Assembly: GCF_000711695.1 (NCBI RefSeq)
Contig: NW_013546862.1
Location: forward strand, 1-26,622
Origin: Tilletiaria anomala UBC 951
Lineage: Eukaryota; Basidiomycota; Exobasidiomycetes; Georgefischeriales; Tilletiariaceae
Direction: 5' to 3'
Length of the DNA: 26,622 bases
Shown: positions 11,116 to 22,655 of the stretch, one piece after another
How positions within the stretch are numbered: position 1 is the first letter of the stretch
How the letters are laid out: the number at the start of each line of letters is the position of its first letter
The notes under the pieces: model-generated
What the model was told of the DNA's origin: nothing
The model's input: the letters and a program-made list of their open reading frames with translations, nothing else
The model's database searches: none
Made by a program: the position numbers and the translations under genes

Positions 11116-11610
11116 CCCCGCGCGCGTGTGGAGAAGCGAGGTAGTGTCTGTCGCATTACGATCACCACCACTCATGAAGGCGGCTGTTGCCTCCAGAGGA
11201 TAGGATGGGTATCGAGCCTGTCACGAGCTCGTCAGAGGGATCCCCCCATATCCATCCAGCAACCTGCACCCTGCACACGACACAGCCTGGAAGCCGGCCG
11301 CAGTGTCGGGTTCGAGCGCATGCAGCGGACAAGGACGTGGTACGACTCAGTCCGATTCACACCGCACGCTCACGAACGGTGGAGTGAAGAGCTACAGCAG
11401 AGAGCTGGACGTGTTGGGCCATGCAAAGGGTTGGACACTCCCGGACAACAACACACCCTCGCATTTAGCACAGCACATCGGTATCCATTAACCATCGCCC
11501 ATCCGACCATCTCGAACGGACGGAGACGAACGCAGAATCAATTGCACAGCGCTGCAGACAGCTGTACTGTCTCCTGAGACAGGCAAGCGGCCGGTCTACC
11601 TGCCCATAGA

Positions 11611-14600
11611 ATGGCAGCTGCCATCCCCGCGCCAGCGCTCTCGCCCAAGAGCCACAAGCGTCAGCCGTCGTTGCCTGGGTGCGTACAAGAAGAACTCCCA
11701 CTTCACTCCCTCATTATGATGGCATTGTAGCTGGAAAGGACGCAAGGCAGGAAAGACTGACAAGTGCTCCCCCCCCTCCCTGACCCGCGAGTAGCATACC
11801 AATCCGCGGCTCCTCCTTCGTAGACCAGCAACAACAACAGCAGCCGCTTGCTTTTTCCAATTCGCTTTCCCTCTCCACCGCCGAGGCGTTGTCGCTCAAT
11901 GCGTCCACTCCATCAGCAGCAGCAGCTTCTGCTGCAGCCACAGGGACAAGCGCGGTAGGCATACCTGAACGACGCTCGTCCTCCATGGCAGCCGTACAAG
12001 ATGCCATTCCCCCCTCCTCCTCTCCCTCCACATCGCTTCTCATGGCGGCACCAGGATTTCCCGAAACACCCACCGCCGTCCGATCAGGGGCAGCAGTGGC
12101 GACAGACGTGCCAAACGCCAGCGCGATTGCGCTCGGCCTCTCGCCGTCGCAGGAACTCGCACAGCAGATCTCGGCGCTGCGCCTGACCGACGCCGATCCC
12201 GACACGGATGTGGGCACGGATGCACACGCAGCGCCGGCGCTCGTCGGCAGCGGCAGCGGGGGCAGCCGCCGCGAGCGTCTGCGCGCAGCGGCTCGTGCCC
12301 TCGAGGCGATCCTGCAGCATTTGCAGGCGTCACGCAGCGCTATCTTCCAGCTGGAGGAGGTGCGGCACGCCGTCTCCGTAGCGCTCCCTGGTGCTGCTAC
12401 TGTCCCAGCAGCCAACGACACCGCAGCGGGGCAGGGCACGCGCGGCGAAAATAAGGACAATCAGGGGCATCAGCGGGAAAGGGCTGCGGACCAGCTCATG
12501 ATCCAGCTGGACGACCGACTGCAGAGCGCCTCGCGCCTCTTCAGCGCACTCGAGCTCGAGATCGCCTCTCTCGCACAGGCTCCTCCTAGCAGGGTAGACG
12601 ACGTTGACGAGGAGAGTGACGCAGGCGTGCCGGCTCTCAAGAGAAGCGGCAGCGAGAGCTCCCTGGCGAGCACGTCCAGCTTTGACGACGAGCTATTTTT
12701 TGCAGCTGCAGCGGGCGCAGATGCATCGGCCCCCTCGCTGGCGTCGCTGCAGGCGCGCTTCGGGGCGGCATCAGCCGAGTGGGTCGCCGTGCAGGATGAG
12801 GTGGAGCTGCTGCGTCGCGAGCTGGTCGAGGACAAGCAGCTGGCTGTGCTTGAGGGAACCTGCATGCACGTCGAGAGCGTCATGGACAGCCTCGAGCGCG
12901 CCGTCAATGCCGCGCGCGAGCTTGGGTGGAAGTGCCAGGAGGAGATGCAGGTGCTACATTCGTGGCGCCACCAACAGCAGCAGGCCGTCCAAAAAGCGCG
13001 AGGGGTCGACATAGACACGACCGAGCAGGAGGAGGAGCTGGAAGATTGCGCGGAACGCGCGGAGCGAATGCGCATGCTTCTCGACGAGCTGCGCGAGGTG
13101 CGGCGCAAGCTTGAAGTGAAGAAGGAGTACTACTTTCCTTCGATCGACAAGGCCTTCGTCGGGCTGGAGGCCATGCTTAAGAACCGCGCAACGTCAAATG
13201 GCCACCTGCTTCGCCGCCGCCATGAGCTCGGCAATCGCTGGAAGAGCCTGCGCGATGGCGTCGGAAAGTTCGAGCGCGACCTTGCGCGAACAGAGCGCAA
13301 GCTGCGCGCGGAGGCCCACGTCGTCTTTGGCAGTAACAGCGGCACCGGCGCTGGTGCCGCGGCGGATCAAAGCACCGCATGTCTTGCCGACAGCCCGAGC
13401 AACAGCAGCTCGCTCAGCACCAACATGCGTTCCTCCACCAAGAGCTCAGCAGCAGGAGCAGGCGCAGCGTCGTCATCGCCAACGCGTCCGACCAAATCGC
13501 TCCTGCGCGTGCGACCTAACGGCCACGACGCTATTGCAGCACATAGCTCGACTTCGCCATCAACGTCTGCCTCTGCCGCTGTGGCCCACACGCCGCCCCG
13601 CAGGAGCATCTCCCTTTCCTCTCTCCCTGGCTCGCAGGGAAGCGTTATTTCCGCTTCCACGCCACCGCAGAAGTTGCTGAAAAGCTCGCAACGCGGCCAC
13701 AGTGGTGGTAGTGCCGCACCAGGCCATAGCTCCGGCAGCAGTAGCACCAAGAGCAACAACCGCACGGCGGCCCCCGTACCGATACCAGCCGCATCAAGGA
13801 TCTCACTCATCGGTGCTGCGCCCGCCACCGACATTGTGCACGGCGGAGCGGCAGGGAGCCGCTACGCGCACATCGGTCCCCGCGTCTCCTCGCGCCGGCC
13901 GCCGCCGTCCCCGTCGCCGACGATGGGACGCAGCAGCGCCATCACCAACGCCGCGTCGTCTTCCTCTTCACTGCAGGCCGGCCCCCCTGCACAAATCTAC
14001 TCGAGCTCCTGGCAGTCGCGAAGCGTGCTCGACGCGAACGCTGGCTCGCAGGTCCCTAAGCATATGCAGCAGAGCATGCAGCGCGCGCCCTTGCGTGGCG
14101 TCTCGCCTTCTATATCCTCTTCGCCGTACCGTCTCGCATCCGCGCGCAGAGATTTAAGTTTGAACGTAGCGGAACGGTCCAAGACGCCGCAGCCTGCGCC
14201 AACGTATGCGCGCTCGCGCTCACGAGCGGGCTCCGAGCCACCCGAGGCGGCGGTCATGCCCGGCTCGTCGGCCGCAAGCGGGTGGCGCGCCCGTGTCGAT
14301 GCGAGGCTAGCGGCGCAACGAGCTGGCTCCATTGCAGCGGATGAGTCGATGGAGAGTATAGGCGACGACTCGTACGTATCCACGTCGACCGTGCACCATC
14401 CTCGCTCCGGCTCATCGCTCGGGTTCAGCACTGGCGCGCCATTGGCTAGTGCCGCAAGAACGAACCAGGGTCGCGGTGGCACAGCGCGACCAATGTCGAT
14501 GCTCGGCTCGTACTACCGCCCACCCTCCGTCACCGGAAATGCGAAGGAGGAAATCGAGGAGATATGTTCGCGATACGACGCGAGCAGCGGTAGCGGCAGT

Positions 14601-15704
14601 ACAGACCGTGCAACTATGCGACAAAGCTTCATACCGCGTCTCTCGTCGAACGGCAGTATCGCCGATACCTTCTCAGCAGGTGCAGATCATCGCTCCGTCA
14701 GTCTCAGTGCAATCCGGCGCCCAGCCTCTGCCCAGTCCAATGCGTCGAACGACTCGCTGCAAGGCGCTTCGCGCATCCCCTTGAGGTCGCCAAGCCGTCA
14801 CCACTCGACTGCTTCCACAATCTCATTTGGCGCGAGCCGCCTGAGCATGCAGACACCCGAACCCGTCATTGCTGCGCGTGCCCAGAGACTCAGTATGTTT
14901 GCGAAACCGTCCGGCATCACGAACTCGGCGCAGCGCAAGGCCTCCCGGCCCCCGCCCACGCGGTACAATGTCGGCGGCGTAGCGAGTCACGGATCATCGG
15001 CCAGCGCAAGTGCTGGTGCTGGCAGCGGTAACAGCAGCGGCACCGTTTCGCTGAACCCCCGCAAAGCTAGTGGCCGCAGCACACCGCTCTCCGCCGCAGC
15101 ACTCGCGAATGTCCCTGACGCCTCGCGCTCGATCGACATTGCGCGAAGCTCGCTCGTCTCGCACGATTCGAGCGTCGCCAACTTTCGCGCGCAGAAAGCT
15201 GCGGCAGCCTCACGCGAGGGTGCCTCAACACCAACGCACAGCGAGCGCAGCTTTGGCTCACGCTCGTACGCCAGCTCTGCTTTCGGCGGCGGTGGCGGCA
15301 CGCGGACCGGGGGTAATTACTACGACGGTTATCAACCGAACCCATTCGATGATCTTGACGTGGAGATTGCTCGCATCGTTAACGAGCTCGGCGTCGCTCT
15401 TGAGCGCCTGGACGAGCGCCTGCCCAAGGGCCAGAGGCTGGACCTTGGGCCGGGCAAAGAAGCTCAAGCGCGTTACCTGGTCGGCGGCAAGGCGGTCATG
15501 TGCAAGATTCTTGAACTGGTGAGCAGTGCTGTGATGACATCGAGAGCTATGAGACTTATTCTTTCTTTCACCCTTCCTTTGGGTCAGCACCGGCCTGGTC
15601 ACGGGTCAGGACGCAGCTCAACGAAGGCACGCAAGATCATGGTTCGCGCCGAAGGCTTCTGGCAGGATCTCGAGGGCTGGCTGTTGACAAAGTTGAGGCA
15701 GTAA
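11611..15704 (+). CDS. KAR9: Kar9-like spindle-positioning protein with C-terminal GAR (GAS2) domain
   Basis: Kar9-family adaptors link microtubule plus ends (through Bim1/EB1) to actin transport for spindle positioning; GAR domains bind microtubules. Three exons, about 1,302 aa: 11611-11678, 11795-15518 and 15588-15704. The ATG at 11611 (A at -3, G at +4) opens a 22-codon first exon with a GTGCGT donor. The acceptor after a C-rich tract and CTGAC restores the long frame. The long frame itself has no ATG before 11985, only a TTG. The second intron (69 bp, GTGAGC...GGTCAG) is a multiple of three without stops. A helical Kar9 core spans roughly residues 120-500, including EWVAVQDEVELLRREL near 351. 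Ser-rich sequence follows, with SxIP motifs SFIP (967) and SRIP (1015). The GAR region is about 1207-1302 (DLDVEIARIVNE, ARYLVGGKAVMCKI, KIMVRAEGFWQDLEGWLL). Family assignment is good; exact orthology is inference. Confidence 0.86.
15519..15587 (+). other. Frame-preserving intron inside the GAR domain
   Basis: It starts GTGAGC after codon CTG and ends TTTGGGTCAG after a pyrimidine-rich run. It is 69 bases, phase 0, with no in-frame stop, so simple ORF calling reads through it. Removing it brings the MCKILEL and KARKIMVRAEGF halves of the domain together, which supports splicing. Confidence 0.8.
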
Positions 15705-15840
15705 TGCAATAAGCTTTTCCATGGTAATCACCGACAATACAATTTTGTGGTATAAGGGACAAAGTGGAACTGGAGGTATCTTTGCAGTATTGTACAAATG
15801 TCGTGTGATAAAGAAAAAGTGGATACGGTGGCTTCAAATA
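15705..15840. terminator. Shared 3' region of two convergent genes
   Basis: Only 136 bp separate the KAR9-like stop (plus) from the stop of the giant gene (minus). The stretch is AT-richer than its flanks, with A-rich elements (GCAATAAGC at the left, GATAAAGAAAAAG near the right). Both 3' ends must lie here or overlap into each other. Confidence 0.5.
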
Positions 15841-18800
15841 TTAGCTTCTGGCAGGTGTGGGGAGACCAGACGGACGCGTTAAGCCAGTAGACTTCGTGTT
15901 GGGTGCTGGGAGGGACGAGCGAGGCAGCGCAGGCTTGATAGCCGGCGTGAGCAGGGCGTTGATCTTGCCATTGCTGGTTGGAGTGGTTGGGGCGCGCAGA
16001 CCCGAAGCGCTCTTCTTGCGGTGTAGCGTCGGCATCGTAGAGATAGGAGGCGGGACGAATGACTTCGCGTCCAGAATTCCGGCGCTTTTCATTTTCCGTA
16101 ATCCAGGTCCTGCGCCGGCGGGGCGAGGGATTGTCCCTGTCAATGGGATCTGCGTTGATGGCTTGGGCAGCGAGCTCATCGAGGGGCGCATCTTCAGCGA
16201 TGGCTTTGGTGCGCTCCTCACGAAGGAACCCGCCTCCTCCTTGCTTGTTGGCTGCTCTGGAGGGGCTAGATCATCTGAATTGCCATTGGAAGCGCGACTC
16301 GAAGCCGTGGACAGCTCCATTGGACTCTGTGGTCGCTTGAGCCCACCCTTCGTATCGCTGATACTCGACTTCGGCAACGAGATCCTTGATTGAGCATGAG
16401 AAAAAAGCTTCGTTGGGGACGTCTTTGTCGAAGCGGTTGACTTGAATGAGGAGGTTGAATTTGACCGAGACCTAGCCTTTGGCTGGGGCAATCGAAGTTG
16501 TGATCCTCTCGCAGACTTGTCAGCCGGAGGGGTCACCGCGCTGTCCTCTACACCACTCCACTTGGCCTCCGAAGCATGATTACTCTTGCCTGGCTCCTGC
16601 TTTGGCAAGGGGACGGGCGATGTAACACACTCGACCCGCATTTTCTGCGGAGCACGAAGTCTCGACATGGACAATTTCGGTTTCAAAGTAAGAGCACGGG
16701 GCGCCAAATCCGATTGTGAGACACCTGCAGGTGCAGTGCTGGCAGGCAGAGCGGTCCGCTGCTCGACACGATGGCCCACTTCGGAGGTTGGCTTTGATGC
16801 GCTTTCTTTGCCTTTGCTGTGGGCGCTCGTGTAACTACCTTCCGAATAGCTAGATGCGATGGTCGACCGGCTGTCTCGCCTACTCCCGCTTCCGCTGTGT
16901 GACCAAATCACAGAGGCGGCCATCGTGTCAGGGGTTGCAGTAAAGTCGGAGCCATGGTTGGTTCGCAGGGTTTGCTGTTTATCATTGTGTCCTTCGGCCA
17001 TACCATTGTCTGTTTGCTCTATACCAGCAACCGCTGCCTGTGAAGGGGTGTTGGAAACTTCGGAAGCCCAAATTGCAGCCGCTGTATTTGTCTGCTCCAT
17101 TTGCGTGGCAACGCTTTCAGGCGACGTCTCTTCGACGGCCACATTGTCCTTAGCCTCTGACTTCTTCGCTGTATCTTCTAATCCACCTGGAGCCGCTGCC
17201 GAAAGCTTGATTTCCTCGTCTTGAGAGGGCGCTAGCACGGAGGCATTCGCTCTTGTCCACTTGGCAATACCAGCGTTTGCTTGCTCGAGAGACTCCGTGT
17301 CCGATCCCTGTTCAATGGAAGTGTCGACCTTGAGCTTTTCAATACTCCAGCGAGCTCCCTTCAAGCGCTCATTCAGCTGGTCCAATTGCACTGGACCGTG
17401 GCCGGCTGTCGATACGTCGGATACCTCGTGCATCTCCACGGAATGGCCGATGCTGTGTCCAGCGCTGAGCCGTGAGCCGCGCTGTGGATTGTCTGTTATG
17501 GACATACCCATCCGTTTTGAACGCGGCGAGTCGTCATCGAGCCTGGCTAGCACAGGGGAATGAGCCTGTGATAAATTGAATGTCAGCATAGTCGTCACTT
17601 CTACACGCTATGCAATGTAACGCACCTGCAACTCTTCCTCAAACCATCGATCGTCGGCGAGGAGGTCTGGGTTTGCATCATCCAGTATCGAGAGGTCAGG
17701 GCTTGTCGCCCGCTCTTGAAAGCGCCGCGTTTGATTGCCCGTGCTCGTCCTCACAGGTATCCGCGGGGAAAGCGAGACAACGGCATTCGATGAATAGGAG
17801 CTGGATGCATCTGCGGCCTTGGATTGCTGTTCGTGCATTAATGACTTGCGGATTGGCTTGACGACGCGAGATGGCTGCAGCTCCGACGAGCCCTCTGTGC
17901 CACTCTCCCGTACATTCTTCTTCTCGCGGAGCTTGCGCTTGGCGCCGCACGCAGCCGGAATGTCAAAGATGCCAGAGCGCTTTGCAAGCACCTCCAGTGA
18001 CTCCCCAACGTCGAGGTCAGACTCTTCACTGCCTGCGTCGTCTTCATCAGAATCAAGTGAAAGCGATTGAGCAAGTAAAGACCTCTTATACGGTGATGCT
18101 TCTTGGGATGGCTTTGGCGAGATGGGACTGTTGAGGGAGGAAAGGCTGCGTCGTACGGACAGACGGGGCGCTTTGATTTTTGGCGGCCATTCCATCGCAG
18201 GGAGCTCATGCGACTTGGACAAACTCGTGCTGCTCCTTCGAGGCAGCGGTCGTCTGCCACCTGACTTGCATTCCAGAGCGAGCTCGACTTCTGTCTCTAG
18301 GAGCGAGCGAGAGCGGGAACGCTGGCTCAGCGCACTTGCTTGCTTGCGCAACACCTCCTGGTCAGCCGCGCCGATCTCGACGCTCTTGCGCTCTGGAGAG
18401 CCTGGAGGCGAGTTCGTGGGCGAGGTCTGCATCGAGACCTCGGCATACATCTTATCCGCTCTACAGACGGGGGAGATGCCTAGACCGACAACATGATCGT
18501 CACCAACGCCCGTCTCTGCTGTATGTAGCGACAAAGAGATCGAGCTGCGGGATTCACGAAGCGGAGAGGGCATGCTGAACAAGGAGCCAGCATCGACGCT
18601 ATGAAGCGAACCTCTTGCCGACGTGGCGTCCATCGAGTACACAGACGGCGAGCCCGAGTAGGCGGAGCGCATGCAGATATGCGATTCGGCATGTCGGAGG
18701 AGGTCAATGGGAGACAAGGACATCGAGGACATCATTTGCATTTGTCTCTCTTTGTCCTGTCGTGCTTGCTCCTGCTTCCAACGCGCCTCGGCAGCGATCT

Positions 18801-21800
18801 GGCGCATCGACACCGGCCCAACACTCTGCTGGGAAGCGATGCTGTTTCGATGAGCCTCCCATGCATTCTGGCTGCCCGCCTTAGCGACAAGCGCCGCCCA
18901 TGTGCCAGTGCCTGTTAGGTCCTTTGGCTTGATTCCAGCAGCGAAAGGCGGCAACTCAGGAGAGAACTCGTAGTACTTGAACTGCTCGAGGTCCCCGCCT
19001 TGACCCGACTCGTGTTGGTGCTGGGCACCAAATTCGTTGAACACTTGTCCCACTATTGGCTGTTGCTGCTGTCGAGCAAGGCCGCACGAGCTGGCCGCAC
19101 GCGAAGGTGCTGAAGCTCTCTGCTCCTCGAAGCCCCACTGCCTATGCTTCTTCGAGCGTTGCTTTGGCTTCGGAGCCGACAGTGTGCGGGTTGCCGTGCC
19201 GACGGAGTCGTCAGAGCTTTCCGCCTCTTCCTCTTTGTAATGACTCTCTGCGAAGGAAGTCCTGCTGACGAAACTGGCGGCAGATGATTGTGGAACCGAA
19301 TTATGAGGAGATAGACTTGCGCTACTCGTCGGCGGCTGCGGTGTCTCGACAATTTCGTTGATTATAATCGATGGGCTGTTTTTGGACCCAAAAGAAAACA
19401 CGGGGGATGTATACGAATGGCCAGCCGTGCTCGCAGCCGACGAATGCGTCGCATGACCAAGCGAATTGATTACGCTCTGGTGCCCTAGCGAATGCTGATC
19501 ACCGGCTTGGTGGCCGACCGAGCTCAACGTGCTGTGGCCGATCGAGTTGGCAATGCTTAGCTCTGCATTGCTGTCGCTAGCAGCATCGCCGTCGTCGTGG
19601 AAGTATGTAATTCCCTGCGTCTTCTCGTGCTCCTCTTTCAACTGCTCCTCCTGCAACTCCTCCGTGAGCTCCTCGGCGCCCCAGCCAGCGAGATCCAAAT
19701 CGACAGCGCTCATCAGTCCACCAACGCTCTTCCGCAACAAGCTCTGCCTGCGTCGCTCGTGCTCATCGGGTGAGAGGAGACCCTTGGAAGTGGCAAACTT
19801 GGGCATGTCATCTGGGGCAGGGTGCAGGACATCCAAAGATACTTCATCATAGTCTATCCTGTCTGAGCCTAGACGGTGATGTGTCGCCTGTGCGTCCGCT
19901 CGCCGCGGCGTCTCGTCCGCTGTGTACAAGCTGGGCGATGACACAGCGGACGAGGAACGATCGCGGCGCGGTGTCGTAGCCGTTGCATGCAAGGTAAGTG
20001 CGCTCCCATCGGCGTCCGAGCTGAGCTCCGTCGACGTCGGCCGCACTCTGGGATATTCACGGCTGATTGCCTTGATTGAGCGCAAGGGAGGCATTATGGA
20101 GGGTGGTGTAAGTAACGCTTCACGCGGGAGAAGTTGCAGCGACGTAGATTGGGATGCAAGGTAGGCGGGCGCGCCGGCGAGTGGTGCATCGGCGTTCTGC
20201 AGAGAAGACCTCGAGAAGGATGAGCGCGGCGAAGAGCCCAGGAAAGGCGATGGCGTGGCGTTGCTCTCGGCGCGCATACTAGCCATCGAGCTTTTTGAGT
20301 GCAACGAGGGCTGCCGCTGCGAGCTGATGCTGCCTCGACCACTGCCGCTGTTGCTGAGACTGCGACTGCTGCGCTTGCTCTGCGTCTCCAAGCTCCGATC
20401 GGCGGCACCGCTGCTGAAAGCAGGGGTCTGCGGCAGCGGGTCCGTCGGCGGCGGTCCGACTGGAGATATGGGACGCGTGGAGTACCACTCCGCCGCATTC
20501 GTAAGGCCTCCTGCGGCACCAGCACCAAGCTGAAACAGTGCAGGTGACCGAGAGGGAGCGCTGCTCGTCCCATTCGAAACGCTGGTAGATGTGGGTCGAG
20601 GGCCGCCACTGCCGCCGCCGCCAATACTGCAGCTCCTGCGCTGCATGCTTAGATCACGCTCGAGCTGCTCGAGCATGACGGAAGCGCGCAGCTGCTGCTC
20701 ACCACTGGTACCATGCGGTTCCATTGTGTACGGCAACGCCAGGCTTGTGGTTGAGCCCGGTCGCGATGAAAGCATGGAGCCCGTCCGTCGCGAGTTGGAG
20801 AGGATCGACTGCCGCCGAAGCACATCCAAGGAGGAGATGGACGAGCGAGGCGACGAGGGGCTCTGCCCCAGCACATTCAGGCGGGCTGTGCCTGCTCCCA
20901 TCGCTGCCCCTGCAGTAGGTTTGGCGCACTTCGAATAGTAGGCACTGAGGCCATCTGAGAGAACATACTCTGAATCTGGGCCGTCGATGCTCGTCGAGTC
21001 GCTCGTGCTGCCTTCTCTACTCCTCCGTGAGAGCTCGGTGCTGGAGCATTTGTCGCGCGTCGCGCTGATGTAATCGATGGACAGATTGGCTGCCTGCTTT
21101 CCATGCCTCCGGTCCTCCAACCCTTGCTTGTACATGTGGCGCTCCTGCTCGGCCTCTTGCAGTTGCTGCGACTGTGAAGTCTGCCCTTTCCCGCGTATAG
21201 AACTCGGACCTGCAAGCGACGAAGAGGAGGCGGTGCACTGATACTGTTGCTGTTGCGCGGTTGCCCCTCGACTCTGCTGCACTGCATCATGCCACTCAAC
21301 AGTTCCACCATCATCTGCAGAAGGTGAGTTAGCCTCCTTGTCGGCATTTTCTCGTCTCGTCCACAGTGTTCCTTTGGCTCGGTCTTCTGGCTCCAGTATG
21401 TCGGAACCCGAGCCTTGCTCTTGCTCGTGCACGTTTTCATCCTCGTATTCCTCCGTAGCAATCCAAGTCAGATGCCTTGGATCAACTAACGACGCGCTTG
21501 ACACGCAAACACCCGCGAATCCCAGCCCAAGCCCGAGACCAGCCTGGCCCGGCGACTGCCTTCGAGTGGCTGATCCGCGCCAGACATGCTGCTGCGGTGG
21601 TGTCGGCGAAGCGGTGTTCGAGGCGTGTGGCAGCTTACCCGGCAGTTGTGGAATATCGGTAAGTGTGCTACTGTAGGGCGCTGAGGAGGAGTCCGCACAT
21701 GTTTCGCTTAACGAGCTGTTCGAAAGCGCAAAACAGGCAGCGCTGGGCGAGCTTGGTTCTGACCCTGCTGATACAGCAGCATGTGGAGTAAGTGGCGGAG

Positions 21801-22488
21801 AAAGCAGGTCTAAGCCGGTTTCTGATGCTGCTGTAACAGCACCTTCATCGGCCGAAGGCAAAGCAGTAGCAGCAGCAGCCAGAGCAAGCTCTCGCTTTTT
21901 CTTTTCGCGCAACGCGCGAACTCTCGCTCGTAGCACTGTCGCTTCGCGCTCGGCCTGCTTGGCTGAATGAGATGCTGCCAAGAGACACGTGTCCGATGAG
22001 GCTGAGGCTGCTTTCGAAGCTGTTTCGTTTATGGTGCTAGCAATGTTGTTCCTGCTAGAGCCGGCCGCTGCCACGGCAGGCACATCGTCAGGAGCAGACG
22101 ACATGGCCGATCCGTCCTGCAGCCCGATAGGCTGTGCTCCGAGTTCGGCTATGTTGCCACTCTGCGGATGTCAGCTCAAGGAATTGTCAGCACCAGATCG
22201 GTGCACGCTTATTGGAGTCACTCACATGCTTTGTACCTGAGGCGGATAGATATGACTGGGGACGGTCTTCACATTCAAGAACTTTCCATCAGCGACCCGG
22301 CTCTGACATTGCAAAAGAAGCTGTTTGTTGGTAGACGTGATGAGGTCGTTATAAACGAGATCGGTCGAGAAGTTGATACTGTCGAATTCCCCCCGTTTGA
22401 AACGCGCAAAAACTTGATCGAATAGAAAGCGAGTTGGCGTCCAGAACTGCTGCCAGTCAAGCTGCGAGCAGACGTGGCACTCCTTGAC
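15841..22488 (-). CDS. Giant disordered protein with S-x-G-H repeats and a basic, Ser/Pro-rich tail; function unknown
   Basis: Three exons are supported: 22488-22237 (84 codons, start lies further upstream), 22161-17626 and 17565-15841, together about 2,170 aa. The intron 17566-17625 (60 bp, CAG|GTGCGT...CACAG, with GCTGAC) is firm. The intron 22162-22236 is proposed because CAG|GTACAA to CCGCAG|AGT keeps frame. If it is wrong, translation could begin at the well-placed ATG at 22104 (G at -3) and give 2,067 aa. Most of the protein is Ser-rich and disordered. Visible pieces: a charged helix near 21890-21985 (AEREATVLRARVRALREKKK), a helical charged segment near 18690-18800, S-x-G-H motifs in two clusters, and a basic tail with SSLPKP, TQIPLT, SSLPAP and SGLPTP. 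The upstream exon looks globular (for example DWQQFWTPTRFLFDQVFARF). I recognise no family. The tail resembles microtubule-associated proteins, but only in composition. Confidence 0.82.
19419..19555 (-). repeat. S-x-G-H peptide repeat, cluster 1
   Basis: Five copies of a Ser/Thr-[Ile/Val/Leu/Ala]-Gly-His motif within about 45 residues (SIGH, SVGH, SLGH, SLGH, TAGH), spaced about 8-11 residues apart with Ser/Thr-rich spacers. The codons differ between copies (GGC CAC, GGG CAC, GGT CAT, GGC CAT), so this is not a recent DNA duplication. Three more copies lie near 17395-17475 in the next exon. Confidence 0.85.
22237..22488 (-). other. Upstream coding exon without any start codon
   Basis: An 84-codon exon bounded by a TATAG acceptor and CAG|GTACAA. 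It holds no Met codon and reads as a compact mixed sequence rich in aromatic and charged residues (CHVCSQLDWQQFW, STDLVYNDL, KTVPSHIYPP), unlike the disordered ORF downstream. Read without splicing it ends eight codons after the last shown Pro, at TGA 22224-22222. Confidence 0.6.
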
Positions 22489-22655
22489 CTATACTTTTGC
22501 TTCGAGCGAGTGGTTGAAAAGGAGCGACACCCAGTGTGGCTTTGATTGTTATTCAGATGGGTAGCAACAGGCAAGTCGTTTGAGTATCCTGGCGTTGGCC
22601 ACTTGATACGCAATGATCCCCTAGCCAGGGGTCGAGCCGCCCGTGCGCCCCGCAC

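Larger units (their letters stand above)
10529..11610. promoter_or_regulatory. Divergent intergenic region between HSE1 and the KAR9-like gene
   Basis: The two genes start in opposite directions from the ends of this 1,082 bp stretch, so both promoters should lie here. It contains a G-run cluster at 10802-10829 and a TGTAT/ATTGT-rich tract at 11081-11115. I saw no convincing TATA box, and the ORFs inside show no recognisable protein. Confidence 0.6.

Noticed and set aside
11889-11985. TTG or the internal ATG at 11985 as the start of the KAR9-like protein
   Set aside because: The frame stays open upstream and joins in phase to a small exon with a strong ATG at 11611.
11714-12460. Minus-strand 248-codon ORF opposite the KAR9-like gene
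   Set aside because: It is a shadow of the plus-strand coding exon, built of Ala/Ser-rich complement sequence.
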